The notes under the pieces: model-generated | What the model was told of the DNA's origin: nothing | Databases searched by the model: none | Seen by the model: the letters and a program-made list of their open reading frames with translations, nothing else | Shown here: positions 18,508-27,178 of the stretch, piece after piece | How the letters are laid out: every line of letters starts with the position of its first letter | How positions within the stretch are numbered: position 1 is the stretch's first letter | Source of the DNA: Psychrobacter sp. | GTDB lineage: Bacteria; Pseudomonadota; Gammaproteobacteria; Pseudomonadales; Moraxellaceae | Direction of reading: 5' to 3' | NCBI GenBank assembly: GCA_018260445.1 | Contig: JAGLBE010000007.1 | Span: 57,406 to 121,405 of the forward strand | Length of the DNA: 64,000 nt | Program-made: the position numbers and the translations under genes

Positions 18508-19809
18508 ATGGCAAGTTCTTCGGGCAAACGGTTTATGAAGCTTGCAGGGATGACCGCAAGCATTGCGGGAAAGGCGGCCAAAAACTCGTTTAAGCATTTC
18601 TCAAGCGATGAGGAAAAACGGGCAGAAGCACGCTCCGATATGTTAAAGGACGTGGGTCTTCAAATTGCGGATACCTTGGGTGAGATGAAAGGGGCGGTGA
18701 TGAAAGTGGGGCAAATTGCCTCGCAATATAAAGACGTGTTTCCACCCGAGGTGGCCCAAGCGCTTGAAAAGCTGCAAAAAGATGCTCCTGCTATGCCCTA
18801 CGCGCAAATCAAACAGCAGGTGGAGCGTGAGCTTGGTATACCGATTGAACAAGCGTATGCCCAGTTTGAACAACAGCCCTTTGCCGCCGCCTCTATCGGT
18901 CAGGTGCATAAAGCCGTATTGCCCAGCGGACAAAAAGTAGTGGTGAAGGTTCAGTATCCCGATGTGGATAAAAATTGCGATAGCGACTTAAAACAGGTGC
19001 GCATGGCGTTAAAGATGACCGGCGTTTTGAGCATGAGCCGAGAATTGCAGGATCAAATCTTTGACGAAATCCGCGATAGTTTAAAAGACGAGCTCGATTA
19101 CGTTAAAGAAGCGCAAAATTTAGCCGTGTTTGGGGCGTTTCATGCCAATGATGCTGGTCTGATTATTCCTAAAGTCATTAAAAGCCACTCTAGCCGGCGC
19201 ATCTTAACCTTGACCGAAGAGATGGGCGAAACCTTAAGCGTCGCAGCAACTTGGGACAACAGCATCAAACAAAAGATTGCTACCCAACTTTTTAACTTTA
19301 GTGCGGGGCAAATTTTTGAATTGTACCGCATCCACTGCGATCCACACCCAGGCAATTTTGCGTTTCGTCCAGATGGCAGCGTGGTTGCTTATGATTTTGG
19401 CGGCATTCGTAGCTACAGCGATGCCGAAGTGCAGATTTTTAAACGCTTTATGCGCCATGCGTTGAAAGCCGATGTGACTGCACTCGAACAAGATTTAGTC
19501 ACTTTGGGTATTCGCCGCAGTGATGAGGTGACCATCCCCGGAGACTTTTATCAACAATGGCTAGAGATTTGTTTAAAACCCTTTTCTATTGCCCCTTATC
19601 ATTCGGGCGACTTTGACTTTGGTAACAGTCAGTTGCATCACGAGGTGATGGCGCAAGCCAAAACAGCGCTTAAGTATTTCAAGCAGTTCCAGCCCTCACC
19701 GACCACGATGATGCTAGATCGCACGGTGTCCGGTCAATATTGGAATCTAGTGAATCTTGGCGTTAGTATTGACCTTAGCCCACTGGTAACAAAATATCTG
19801 GATGAGTAG
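18508..19809 (+). CDS. ABC1/UbiB-family atypical kinase, second paralogue
   Basis: 433 residues from ATG 18508; the frame open from 18328 runs through a repeat tract and is unlikely to be coding. Family marks: KxGQ in AVMKVGQIASQY, AAASIGQVHKAVLPSG, VVVKVQYPDVD and RIHCDPHPGNFAF followed by AYDFGGIR. Unlike UbiB there is no C-terminal membrane pair. It resembles the soluble AarF/ABC1 group (ADCK3-like) that many Moraxellaceae carry beside UbiB. Role unproven; lipid or quinone metabolism is the family guess. Confidence 0.88.
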   Translation: MASSSGKRFMKLAGMTASIAGKAAKNSFKHFSSDEEKRAEARSDMLKDVGLQIADTLGEMKGAVMKVGQIASQYKDVFPPEVAQALEKLQKDAPAMPYAQIKQQVERELGIPIEQAYAQFEQQPFAAASIGQVHKAVLPSGQKVVVKVQYPDVDKNCDSDLKQVRMALKMTGVLSMSRELQDQIFDEIRDSLKDELDYVKEAQNLAVFGAFHANDAGLIIPKVIKSHSSRRILTLTEEMGETLSVAATWDNSIKQKIATQLFNFSAGQIFELYRIHCDPHPGNFAFRPDGSVVAYDFGGIRSYSDAEVQIFKRFMRHALKADVTALEQDLVTLGIRRSDEVTIPGDFYQQWLEICLKPFSIAPYHSGDFDFGNSQLHHEVMAQAKTALKYFKQFQPSPTTMMLDRTVSGQYWNLVNLGVSIDLSPLVTKYLDE

Positions 19810-19825
19810 CCTGGCTACGTTTTAT

Positions 19826-20734
19826 CTAATTGGGCAGCTTGGGCAGCGCACAAATCGGGCACGCCTTGTCTTGACGATAGCGCAGCAGGTTTTGGGTCAT
19901 GCTACTGCCCTGCCAAATGAGGAGCTGACCATGCAAAGGATTGTGCCCCAAACCCAAAAATTGTAGTGCAAGATTGGCTTGCAAGTTGCCCATCACCGTG
20001 GTGGTACTTGCCAGTACCCCAGAATTGGCACAGTTTTGGCTAGGTGCCTCTTCTAATCCAGCGCTTAGCGGCGTGTCATCCTGCCCTTGACGTGCTATAG
20101 CCGACCCAAACACGCAGTGATAACAGCCGCTATTTTTATAGGGCTCGTACAACGCCAACTGACCTGTCATTGCGATGGCAGAGGCGGACAATAAGGGCAA
20201 GTTATGGTGCACACTTAGCCCATTTAACAGCTCGCGTACCGCAAAATTATCGCTACAATCTACCAGCAAACACTGCCCTGTATCGTTTGGCTTTGAGCTT
20301 GAATTTGGGTTTGGGCTATTGGCCAGTGGACCAGTTGTGGCCTCTAGCATCTGCGCACTTTGCAAAATCGCTCTCGCATTGGCGGCGCTTAAACGTTGGC
20401 TACTATACTTAACGGTGATAAAAGGATTGATTTTTTGTAGTGCTTGCTGCGCCGTTTGCGCTTTGCATTGACCAATATCCTCTGGCGTAAACAGGGTTTG
20501 GCGTTGCAAATTACTTGCTTCAACCACATCATCATCAATGATATACATATGCCCAACCCCAGCCCTCGCTAAGGTTTCGGCAGCAGGACACCCTAGCCCG
20601 CCCGCCCCCACTATCAGCACACGGCTGGCTTTTAAGCGCTCCTGTGCCTCAATATCCCAACCTTGCAATAAAATTTGCCGCGAGTACCGCAGTAATTCAT
20701 CATCACTTAAACTTTGTCTGTGCTTATTGCTCAT
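19826..20734 (-). CDS. MoeB/ThiF/HesA-family E1-like adenylyltransferase
   Basis: About 302 residues from the ATG at 20734 (ACTAGGTACC upstream); an in-frame start at 20761 adds nine residues. ATP loop VLIVGAGGLGCPAAETLARAGVG, Arg finger region ASNLQRQTLF, DCSDNFAVRELLNGL, and paired Cys motifs CYHCVFG and ACPICAL, which would bind zinc. Such enzymes adenylate the C-terminal Gly-Gly of MoaD or ThiS. moeA lies 5 kb away, which slightly favours the molybdenum cofactor pathway, but MoeB and ThiF cannot be separated with confidence here. A run of Asn/Pro/Ser (PLANSPNPNSSSKPND) is inserted near residue 140. Confidence 0.85.
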   Translation of the reverse strand: MSNKHRQSLSDDELLRYSRQILLQGWDIEAQERLKASRVLIVGAGGLGCPAAETLARAGVGHMYIIDDDVVEASNLQRQTLFTPEDIGQCKAQTAQQALQKINPFITVKYSSQRLSAANARAILQSAQMLEATTGPLANSPNPNSSSKPNDTGQCLLVDCSDNFAVRELLNGLSVHHNLPLLSASAIAMTGQLALYEPYKNSGCYHCVFGSAIARQGQDDTPLSAGLEEAPSQNCANSGVLASTTTVMGNLQANLALQFLGLGHNPLHGQLLIWQGSSMTQNLLRYRQDKACPICALPKLPN

Positions 20735-21283
20735 TGCGGTACCTAGTTCGTTGTTGGGCATCTTAACTGCTTATTTGTCATCTTTGAAATAGTGGCTTAT
20801 TTAAATCTTGTTTATCGCAACACAATACCACGCGCAAACTTGCAAGGTATTTATTGCTGTCGTTTTTCTTGTCATACTTGTCATACTTGTCATACTTGTC
20901 ATACTTGTCATACTTGTCATACTTGTCATACTTGTCATACTTGTCATACTTGCCGTGCGCCACTCTTCCTCAACATCCTCTACATCCTGAAAATCGAATG
21001 ACACGTTGATACTACTCAATTATTAATTCTCAATCATCAATCAATTCAAGCATTAACCTCTCGTTAAAGGTTTATTTTTTTTATATTCACTGCTGTAATA
21101 TGAATCGATTTACTCTATAATCGTGAGTTTATTTATTTTTGTAAATAATGTAAGTGGGTTTAGCTATCAGAAGCTAATATCACAGTGTTTACCATTTTCT
21201 CCTTACTTTTTACGCATTACTTTACTCCTTACCCTAATTATTATTTTACCTATTAGCTTGTAATAAGACTCTGGGAGGTCTTC
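20735..21283. other. Divergent intergenic region with 9-bp tandem repeat
   Basis: About 550 bp between the E1-like gene and the MBOAT gene. It holds nine perfect copies of a 9-bp repeat (20868-20948), then AT-rich DNA with a TATAAT at 21116-21121 that may serve the MBOAT operon. Long open frames across the repeat only reflect its 9-bp period. Confidence 0.6.
20868..20948. repeat. Nine perfect copies of CTTGTCATA
   Basis: Units start at 20868 and every 9 bp to 20940; the next unit is changed to CTTGCCGTG. The tract sits about 135-215 bp upstream of the E1-like gene start and 335 bp upstream of the MBOAT start. Perfect identity of nine units suggests recent slippage and probable length variation between strains. 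Confidence 0.97.
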
Positions 21284-22684
21284 TTGGTTTTTTCGAGCCT
21301 CATCTTTATATTTTTGTTTTTACCCATTGTTTTATTACTTTATTATAGTTTTCCCTCATTGTATGTGCGTAACTGGATTTTGGTTATCTCCTCAATCCTG
21401 TTTTATGCGTGGGGTGAGCCGATTTGGGTCATCTTGCTATTAATGTCGGCAACAATCGATTATGCCAATGGTTTATTTATTGAAAAACACCGTGGTAAGC
21501 CCATCGCTAGACTTGGTCTTTTCAATACTTTGGCGTTTAACATCGGCTGCCTGATTGTTTTTAAATACAGCGGCTTTTTTGTTGACAATGTTAATGCGTT
21601 GACGGGCCTACAAGTTCCTAAGCCTAATTTTGTGTTGCCCGTTGGCATCTCTTTTTATGTCTTCATGTCCATCTCCTATACCTTAGACGTTTGGTATGGG
21701 CGAGTGAAAGCGCAGCAATCTTATGCCTCATTTTTGGTCTATATCGCCAATTTTCACCACTTGGTGGCAGGCCCTATTATACGCTATGGCCACATCGCCA
21801 CTGAAATTAACGAACGCTATTTTAAATGGGTTGACTTTAGCAGTGGCGTCAATCGCTTTTGCCGAGGCCTGTTTAAAAAGGTATGCATTGCCAATATTGC
21901 GGGGGCGCTGGCCGAGCCGCTACTGCATCAAGACCCTGCCACCGCTACCGTAGCTGGGTTGTGGCTGGGCGTGGTGTTGTTCTCTTTACAGATATACTAT
22001 GATTTCTCTGGCTACTCGGATATGGCGATTGGGCTTGGTAAAATGTTTGGCTTTCACTATCATGAAAACTTTAAGCACCCTTACACTGCCGTATCTATCA
22101 CCGACTTTTGGCGACGCTGGCACATCTCCTTATCTAGCTTTTTTAAAGACTATGTTTATATTCCGCTAGGCGGCAATCGCAGCAAGCAAGTGCGCAATAT
22201 TATGCTAGTGTGGATGCTCACGGGTTTTTGGCACGGGGCAAGCTGGAATTTTATCTTGTGGGGGCTGTACTTTGGTATTTTATTATTAATCGAAAAATTT
22301 GTGCTTGTCGGTATTTTAAAAAAACTGCCAAAAGTATTGCAGCACATTTATGCCCTCTTTTTTATCGTAGTCGGTTGGGCCATCTTCTACTTTACCGATT
22401 TGACCTTATTGAGTCAGCAATTACAGGTGATGTTTGGATTGAGCAACGTCCCCCTCATTGGCTATACTGAAAAATCGATTGTACAGGCCAACCTCTATTG
22501 GCTAATTATGGCGTGTGTGCTGTGTTTCCCCATTCACACGTGGGTGCGCGCTCAATTAGCAACACGCGTGTCAAGCAATGCCCTAGTGGCAACAGATTAT
22601 GTCCAAAACATGGTCTATCTAGGCTTCTCCATTGCGTTGTTGGTGGGCAGCACCTATAACCCATTTATTTATTTTAGATTCTAG
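21284..22684 (+). CDS. MBOAT-family O-acyltransferase (AlgI/PatA/PacA-like)
   Basis: 466 residues, polytopic. It begins with the MVFSSLIF-type start of AlgI-like MBOAT proteins, has FVLPVGISFYVFMSISYTLDVW, NFHHLVAGPIIRY, IYYDFSGYSDMAIGLG, ITDFWRRWHISLS and the catalytic-His segment LTGFWHGASWNF. It would move acetyl groups across the inner membrane. The start codon is TTG at 21284 with an excellent GGGAGG five to seven bases upstream; the family start sequence agrees. The next two genes encode a DHHW protein and an Ape1-like esterase, which favours peptidoglycan O-acetylation (PacA/PatA) over alginate. Confidence 0.9.
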   Translation: MVFSSLIFIFLFLPIVLLLYYSFPSLYVRNWILVISSILFYAWGEPIWVILLLMSATIDYANGLFIEKHRGKPIARLGLFNTLAFNIGCLIVFKYSGFFVDNVNALTGLQVPKPNFVLPVGISFYVFMSISYTLDVWYGRVKAQQSYASFLVYIANFHHLVAGPIIRYGHIATEINERYFKWVDFSSGVNRFCRGLFKKVCIANIAGALAEPLLHQDPATATVAGLWLGVVLFSLQIYYDFSGYSDMAIGLGKMFGFHYHENFKHPYTAVSITDFWRRWHISLSSFFKDYVYIPLGGNRSKQVRNIMLVWMLTGFWHGASWNFILWGLYFGILLLIEKFVLVGILKKLPKVLQHIYALFFIVVGWAIFYFTDLTLLSQQLQVMFGLSNVPLIGYTEKSIVQANLYWLIMACVLCFPIHTWVRAQLATRVSSNALVATDYVQNMVYLGFSIALLVGSTYNPFIYFRF

Positions 22685-22711
22685 GGCATCTCTTTAATCA
22701 CAGGTTAATTT

Positions 22712-24127
22712 ATGAAAAACACCATGATGATCATAAATTCTATGACGTTTATACTGCTGCTTATTGTAGGCGGCGTATTGTTTTGGGTGATGCCAAGGCA
22801 ACTCATTTCTCAGGATGAAAAGCGTAATCTTGCCGATTTTCCGCTTGTGAATCAACAGACGCTATTATCCGGCAAGTTTGAAAGAAGTTTTGAGGAGTTT
22901 TATAACGACCACTTTATTTTTCGTGACGCGTGGATGGGGTTTGCCGAGCAGTTAAACACCTTAAAGGGCGTTGAAAACAAAGAGTTTAAAGTGATTACCG
23001 CAGCCGTCACTCCTGAACAAGCCGCATCAACCCCAGAAAGCTTAGAAACCCCGGAAATTCCAGCAACTTCAGACCCATCGATGCCGACCGCACCTGCCAC
23101 GCCCGATGGCACGGTTGACCATGGTAATCACCTTGCTAAGGGCAATGAGGCGACTAATAGCCATCCTGATGGCAAATTGCCTATTAATGCTAATGCGGTA
23201 AATGCGGTAAATGCGGTAAATGCGGTAGCAGGATCTGACGAACTGGTCAACGATTTTAGCAAAGTAAAAGGCGTGGTTATCGTCAATGGGCGAGTGGTGC
23301 AAAACTTTGGCGGCTCTAAGGCAACGGCGAAACCCTTTGCCGATTTGCTCAACCGCTATCGCGAAACACTCGACCCTAGTATCAAAATGTATGCTATGGT
23401 TATCCCTGCCGGTAGTGACTTTTATTTACCCGAACAAGTCAACAATGGGGTGATGAAGGAGAAAGAAAACATTGCTATCTTTAATACGTTGCTAGCACCT
23501 GGCATTACCTCGGTGCCGGCATATGAAGCAATTTTGCCGCATAAAGATGACTATATTATGTTTCGAACCGACCATCATTGGACAGGGCTTGGCGCCTATT
23601 ATGCTTATACAGCGTTTGCCAAAAGTGCGGGACTTAACCCACTAAGCTTAAGCGAGCTGCAGCATGTCGAAAAACCGGGTACGTTTTTGGGCAGCTTATA
23701 TAAGTACACCCGCGATAATAGCCTTAAAGACAATCCTGACACACTTGACTATTATAAAATACCGACAGATTATACAGCAACGCTTTATAATGACAGTGCC
23801 CCAAATGGCTCTCCTTGGAAGATTTATGCTGAAGACCGCACAGACTACACCGTATTTTTGGGCGGTGATATTCCATTAATGAAGGTGAAAACCGATAACC
23901 CCAATAACCGCAAAATTTTGATTGTAAAAGACTCCTTTGGCAATGCGCTAAGCACTTATTTTGCCGCCAATTATAGTGAGGTATATATCATCGATTACCG
24001 CTCGTTTAAGGGCAATATCCCCAAATTAATGGCGGATAATGGTATTGGCGAGTTGTTGTTTGCTTTTAACACGTTTGCCGCAAACTCTAATGCCGTCGTC
24101 AAATATGGCGATGCGATGCTAAAATAA
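22712..24127 (+). CDS. DHHW/AlgX-AlgJ-like periplasmic O-acetyltransferase (PacB-like)
   Basis: 471 residues, with one N-terminal membrane anchor (MTFILLLIVGGVLFWVM). Conserved marks are ERSFEEFYNDHFIFRD, the catalytic-type RTDHHWTGLGAYYAY and ILIVKDSFGNALSTYFAANYSEVYIIDYR. Proteins of this SGNH-like AlgX/DHHW group accept the acetyl group from the MBOAT partner and place it on the polymer in the periplasm. Residues about 95-175 are a Pro/Thr/Ala-rich insert containing an Asn-Ala-Val repeat encoded by four exact copies of a 9-bp unit (23192-23227). It starts 27 bp after the MBOAT stop, so one operon. Confidence 0.85.
   Translation: MKNTMMIINSMTFILLLIVGGVLFWVMPRQLISQDEKRNLADFPLVNQQTLLSGKFERSFEEFYNDHFIFRDAWMGFAEQLNTLKGVENKEFKVITAAVTPEQAASTPESLETPEIPATSDPSMPTAPATPDGTVDHGNHLAKGNEATNSHPDGKLPINANAVNAVNAVNAVAGSDELVNDFSKVKGVVIVNGRVVQNFGGSKATAKPFADLLNRYRETLDPSIKMYAMVIPAGSDFYLPEQVNNGVMKEKENIAIFNTLLAPGITSVPAYEAILPHKDDYIMFRTDHHWTGLGAYYAYTAFAKSAGLNPLSLSELQHVEKPGTFLGSLYKYTRDNSLKDNPDTLDYYKIPTDYTATLYNDSAPNGSPWKIYAEDRTDYTVFLGGDIPLMKVKTDNPNNRKILIVKDSFGNALSTYFAANYSEVYIIDYRSFKGNIPKLMADNGIGELLFAFNTFAANSNAVVKYGDAMLK
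23192..23227 (+). repeat. In-frame 9-bp repeat (AATGCGGTA x4) inside the DHHW gene
   Basis: Four identical units encode Asn-Ala-Val repeats in the low-complexity linker. Changes in copy number keep the reading frame, so only linker length would vary. Confidence 0.95.
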
Positions 24128-24222
24128 AAAGCGCATTTTTTTGGAGTGTGTTGGATATTCAGCTATTCGCCTATTCGCTATGCGCACTACGAATTTTATT
24201 TTTATACTGATAAGGTAATACT

Positions 24223-25641
24223 ATGACGACTAAACAAGCGACTACTCAAGCCTTGCTCATACAAGCCATAACAGTGGCCTGTTTGCTAGGCGCGACTCAA
24301 ATTGGTTGGGCAGATTTTTATGAGTATAAAGATAAAAAAGGCAACACTGTGCTCACCAACATTCCGCAAAGCCAATCGACTACTATCCGTAAAGACGCGT
24401 TAACTCCAAGCACTAAAACCTTAAACAATACTGTTCTCAAAAGTGTTAACCGCACCGATTACACAAGCGTTGCGCAGCCCTCTATGTCTGTGCCCTCAGC
24501 TTATGTGCCTAGCCCTGAGGCGCCGTCCAATATTAATTATAGTTTGAATAAAATCGAATATGCCAACGCCAAGTCATTGGGTAGCTTAAAAAATAAATGG
24601 CAGAGTCGGACAACAAGCCCTGTTGTGGTGGCTCATTTTGGCGACTCGCATGTGCAGTTGGGTTGGAAGATTGCCCCCATTCGGCGTATTTTGCAGCAAG
24701 CGCATGGCAATAGTGGCCGTGGTATGATTTTTCCTTATGCCCTTGCCAAAACCTACTCGCAGGAGGATTACACCAGCAGTTTTTCTGGCGACTGGCGCAC
24801 CGCAAACAGCATCCAACAGCCGCCAAAAATGAGCGTGGGTATTTCAGGATTTGTGGCCAAAACCAGTGATAACTTTTCGCAAGTGAATTTTGACTTTGAA
24901 AAAGCAGACAATGACCTCGGCTCACTCCAAGCAACCGTTTATTATCGTGCCTTAGGAGGTGATTACAAGGTCACCGCCAGTAATGGACGTACCGCGCAAA
25001 CGTTGAGCGCCAAACGCCAGCCCAATGACCAAATTGGTGGCGTGACGTTTGATTTGCCCAATACCGGTAGAGACTTAAGTTTTAGTTTTAGTAAGGCCAA
25101 TAGCGGCGCAGCAAGTTTTGAGCTGCATGGGGTTAATTTGACCAATAATACGGCAGGCGGGGTGATTTATCACAATTTGGGCGTTGGTGGCGCGGCATTT
25201 AAGGCGTTGCTACAACAAGACTTTTTTGACCAGCAGTTTGCCGCTCTCAATGCCGATTTGGTGGTGTTAGATTATGGCACCAATGACCTTATCTATGAAA
25301 ATGAGATTCCTGCAGGCTTTGAGCGGATGGTAAAAGACACCATTTGGCGTATTCGCCGCAACAACCCCAATGCGGCGATACTGTTAACCAGCGTGCAAGA
25401 GGCCGACTATAAAGGCAACAATGTGACCGCTTCTGCTCAATATGCCACCCTGATGCGCCGTATTGCTCAAGAAGAAAACACCTTGTTTTATGATTGGTAC
25501 ACTATTGCAGGCGGTCATGCCTCGGTTGCCAAGTGGCGAGATGCTGGTTTTGCCTCTAAAGATGCCATTCATCTTAATGGCAAAGGCTATCGTATTCAAG
25601 GCGCGATGATTGCGCATGCCTTATTAGATGTTTTGCGATAA
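24223..25641 (+). CDS. SGNH/GDSL hydrolase, Ape1-like O-acetylpeptidoglycan esterase with N-terminal DUF4124-like segment
   Basis: 472 residues. A signal peptide (about residues 1-30, ending near TQIGWA) precedes DFYEYKDKKGNTVLTNIPQS, which resembles DUF4124. SGNH blocks: VVAHFGDSHVQLG with the nucleophile Ser, a Gly in NLGVGGAAF, VVLDYGTNDLIYE, and DAIHLNGKGYRIQG with the Asp-x-x-His pair. About 170 residues between blocks I and II look beta-rich, matching in position the carbohydrate-binding insert of neisserial Ape1. Ape1 removes O-acetyl groups from MurNAc so lytic transglycosylases can act. It is third in the MBOAT-DHHW-SGNH operon. Confidence 0.82.
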   Translation: MTTKQATTQALLIQAITVACLLGATQIGWADFYEYKDKKGNTVLTNIPQSQSTTIRKDALTPSTKTLNNTVLKSVNRTDYTSVAQPSMSVPSAYVPSPEAPSNINYSLNKIEYANAKSLGSLKNKWQSRTTSPVVVAHFGDSHVQLGWKIAPIRRILQQAHGNSGRGMIFPYALAKTYSQEDYTSSFSGDWRTANSIQQPPKMSVGISGFVAKTSDNFSQVNFDFEKADNDLGSLQATVYYRALGGDYKVTASNGRTAQTLSAKRQPNDQIGGVTFDLPNTGRDLSFSFSKANSGAASFELHGVNLTNNTAGGVIYHNLGVGGAAFKALLQQDFFDQQFAALNADLVVLDYGTNDLIYENEIPAGFERMVKDTIWRIRRNNPNAAILLTSVQEADYKGNNVTASAQYATLMRRIAQEENTLFYDWYTIAGGHASVAKWRDAGFASKDAIHLNGKGYRIQGAMIAHALLDVLR

Positions 25642-25780
25642 CGGCTTTAACATTGCGGCTACGTTAAAGTTTAGCCTTTTATAAAAGATTAAAACGCACT
25701 TATTTAATCTTTTATGTAGATAGTTTTTTAGGCTGATACCTTTTATGAGCGGCTTTAAAAAGTAATCTGACGCTCATCTT

Positions 25781-27178
25781 TTAAATCCAAGGAAAGGGCT
25801 GGACGCTCACCCTATCCCCTTTGCGATAATCGCCACTGTCTTTGGGTAGCACCAGCAAACAATTGGCTTGGCTTAACTGCTTAATGCGATGCGATTGCTG
25901 TTTGGCAAAGCTGGTTACGCTAAAATTGCCAGATGCCTCTTGCGCTAAGATACCGCGTTGAAAATCGGTACGCCCTACGGACTTTTTAACATCATTTTCC
26001 AGCGTGGCCTGAACGGTTAATGCCATTGGTATCTGTGACGCCCTAGCCCCTGATGCTTGCCACAATGCCGGAATAATAAACTGTAGGCTACCAACCACCG
26101 CCGATAGCGGATTGCCAGGCAAGCCAAAATACAACACGGGTGGTTTTTGTTGCACCGTTTTATTTTCGCGACTTTTCTCGCTAGCTTCTTCGCTATCTTT
26201 CTTGCTAGCTTCCTCGACACCTTCCTCGCTGCTTCCTTCATTTGACGCAGCATACAGCTCGCCAAATACAAAGGGCTTACCCGGTTTCATCGCCACTTTA
26301 TACTGGTTGATTTGTCCCAAATTTTTGATAACGGTGGTCAAAAAGTCATAATCGCCTACAGACACGCCAGCTGTCGATATCAGCACATCACAATCTTGCA
26401 TAGCTTGCTGCACCGCTGCGGTGGTCTTTTGCAAATCATCTTCAATAATACCGTAATCTTTAATCGTCACGGGCACATCGGCCAATAAACTTTTTAATGT
26501 TGGTGTATTGGAATTATAAATTTGTGCCAGTGATGTCAGTGGCATGCCAATGGCAACCAGCTCGTCCCCAGTTGCCAATAGCCCCACCGTTAAGGGGGCA
26601 TAGACGACCACTTTATCAACACCTAAATTGGCCAGCAAGCTAATATCTGCAGGGTTTATACGTTTACCGCTGTGTAGCACCACTTCAGCCGCCTGTATCT
26701 CTTCGCCTTGTTTGCGAATATTGCTATCGACAGTCGCCGCTTGGGTCAAGGTAATGTGATAAGGCTGGGTTTTGTCAATGCTATTTTTGATAGCTGCAAA
26801 ATTAGTGTTTTCTTGCATAATTACTGTATCACAAGATTGTGGTACCACAGCCCCCGTAAAAATGCGCACCCCCTGCCCTACTTGTAATTGAATATCCTGT
26901 TGGCAGTCAAACGGATTGCCCGCTTGCGACTCGCCGACTATCGTGATGACTGCGCCCTCATCAAGCGAACTGCCCACTGCAAGCGCATAACCATCCATCG
27001 CCGATATATCTTGGCGTGGCACTGCAAACGGCGCACTGACATCTTGCGCCAATATGTGCTGGCGGCTTTGTAACAATGGCACAGTTTGCGTCTGCCGTGT
27101 GGCGCAAGGCTTATCGAGTTGGTTATAACGTTCAATACGCGCGGTTATCGCCTGTTGTAAAGCTTCGATGGTAATCAT
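25781..27178 (-). CDS. moeA: Molybdopterin molybdotransferase MoeA with charged low-complexity insert
   Basis: 465 residues; the usual length is about 400-410. Marks: VPRQDISAMDGYALA, GQGVRIFTGAVVPQSCDTVIMQEN, GLLATGDELV, YNSNTPTLKSLL, DVLISTAGVSVGDYDF and FGLPGNPLSAVV. MoeA inserts molybdate into adenylated molybdopterin. A Ser/Glu/Lys-rich run of about 33 residues (coding 26145-26250, built on SEEASEK-like units) lies between KPGKPFVFGEL and YFGLPGNP, a surface loop site. Both flanking motifs are intact. Confidence 0.93.
   Translation of the reverse strand: MITIEALQQAITARIERYNQLDKPCATRQTQTVPLLQSRQHILAQDVSAPFAVPRQDISAMDGYALAVGSSLDEGAVITIVGESQAGNPFDCQQDIQLQVGQGVRIFTGAVVPQSCDTVIMQENTNFAAIKNSIDKTQPYHITLTQAATVDSNIRKQGEEIQAAEVVLHSGKRINPADISLLANLGVDKVVVYAPLTVGLLATGDELVAIGMPLTSLAQIYNSNTPTLKSLLADVPVTIKDYGIIEDDLQKTTAAVQQAMQDCDVLISTAGVSVGDYDFLTTVIKNLGQINQYKVAMKPGKPFVFGELYAASNEGSSEEGVEEASKKDSEEASEKSRENKTVQQKPPVLYFGLPGNPLSAVVGSLQFIIPALWQASGARASQIPMALTVQATLENDVKKSVGRTDFQRGILAQEASGNFSVTSFAKQQSHRIKQLSQANCLLVLPKDSGDYRKGDRVSVQPFPWI

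Noticed and set aside
20868-20948. Possible CRISPR array
   Set aside because: The units are 9 bp and directly adjacent with no spacers, and no cas genes are near.
20778-21019. Several frames with repeating Met-Thr-Ser or Leu-Val-Ile units
   Set aside because: They come only from the 9-bp tandem repeat, which stays open in several frames; nothing coding-like outside the repeat.
21284-25641. Alginate O-acetylation (AlgIJF) as an explanation of the MBOAT/DHHW/SGNH genes
   Set aside because: No alginate polymerase or export genes are nearby and the third gene looks like an Ape1 esterase, so peptidoglycan is the better target.
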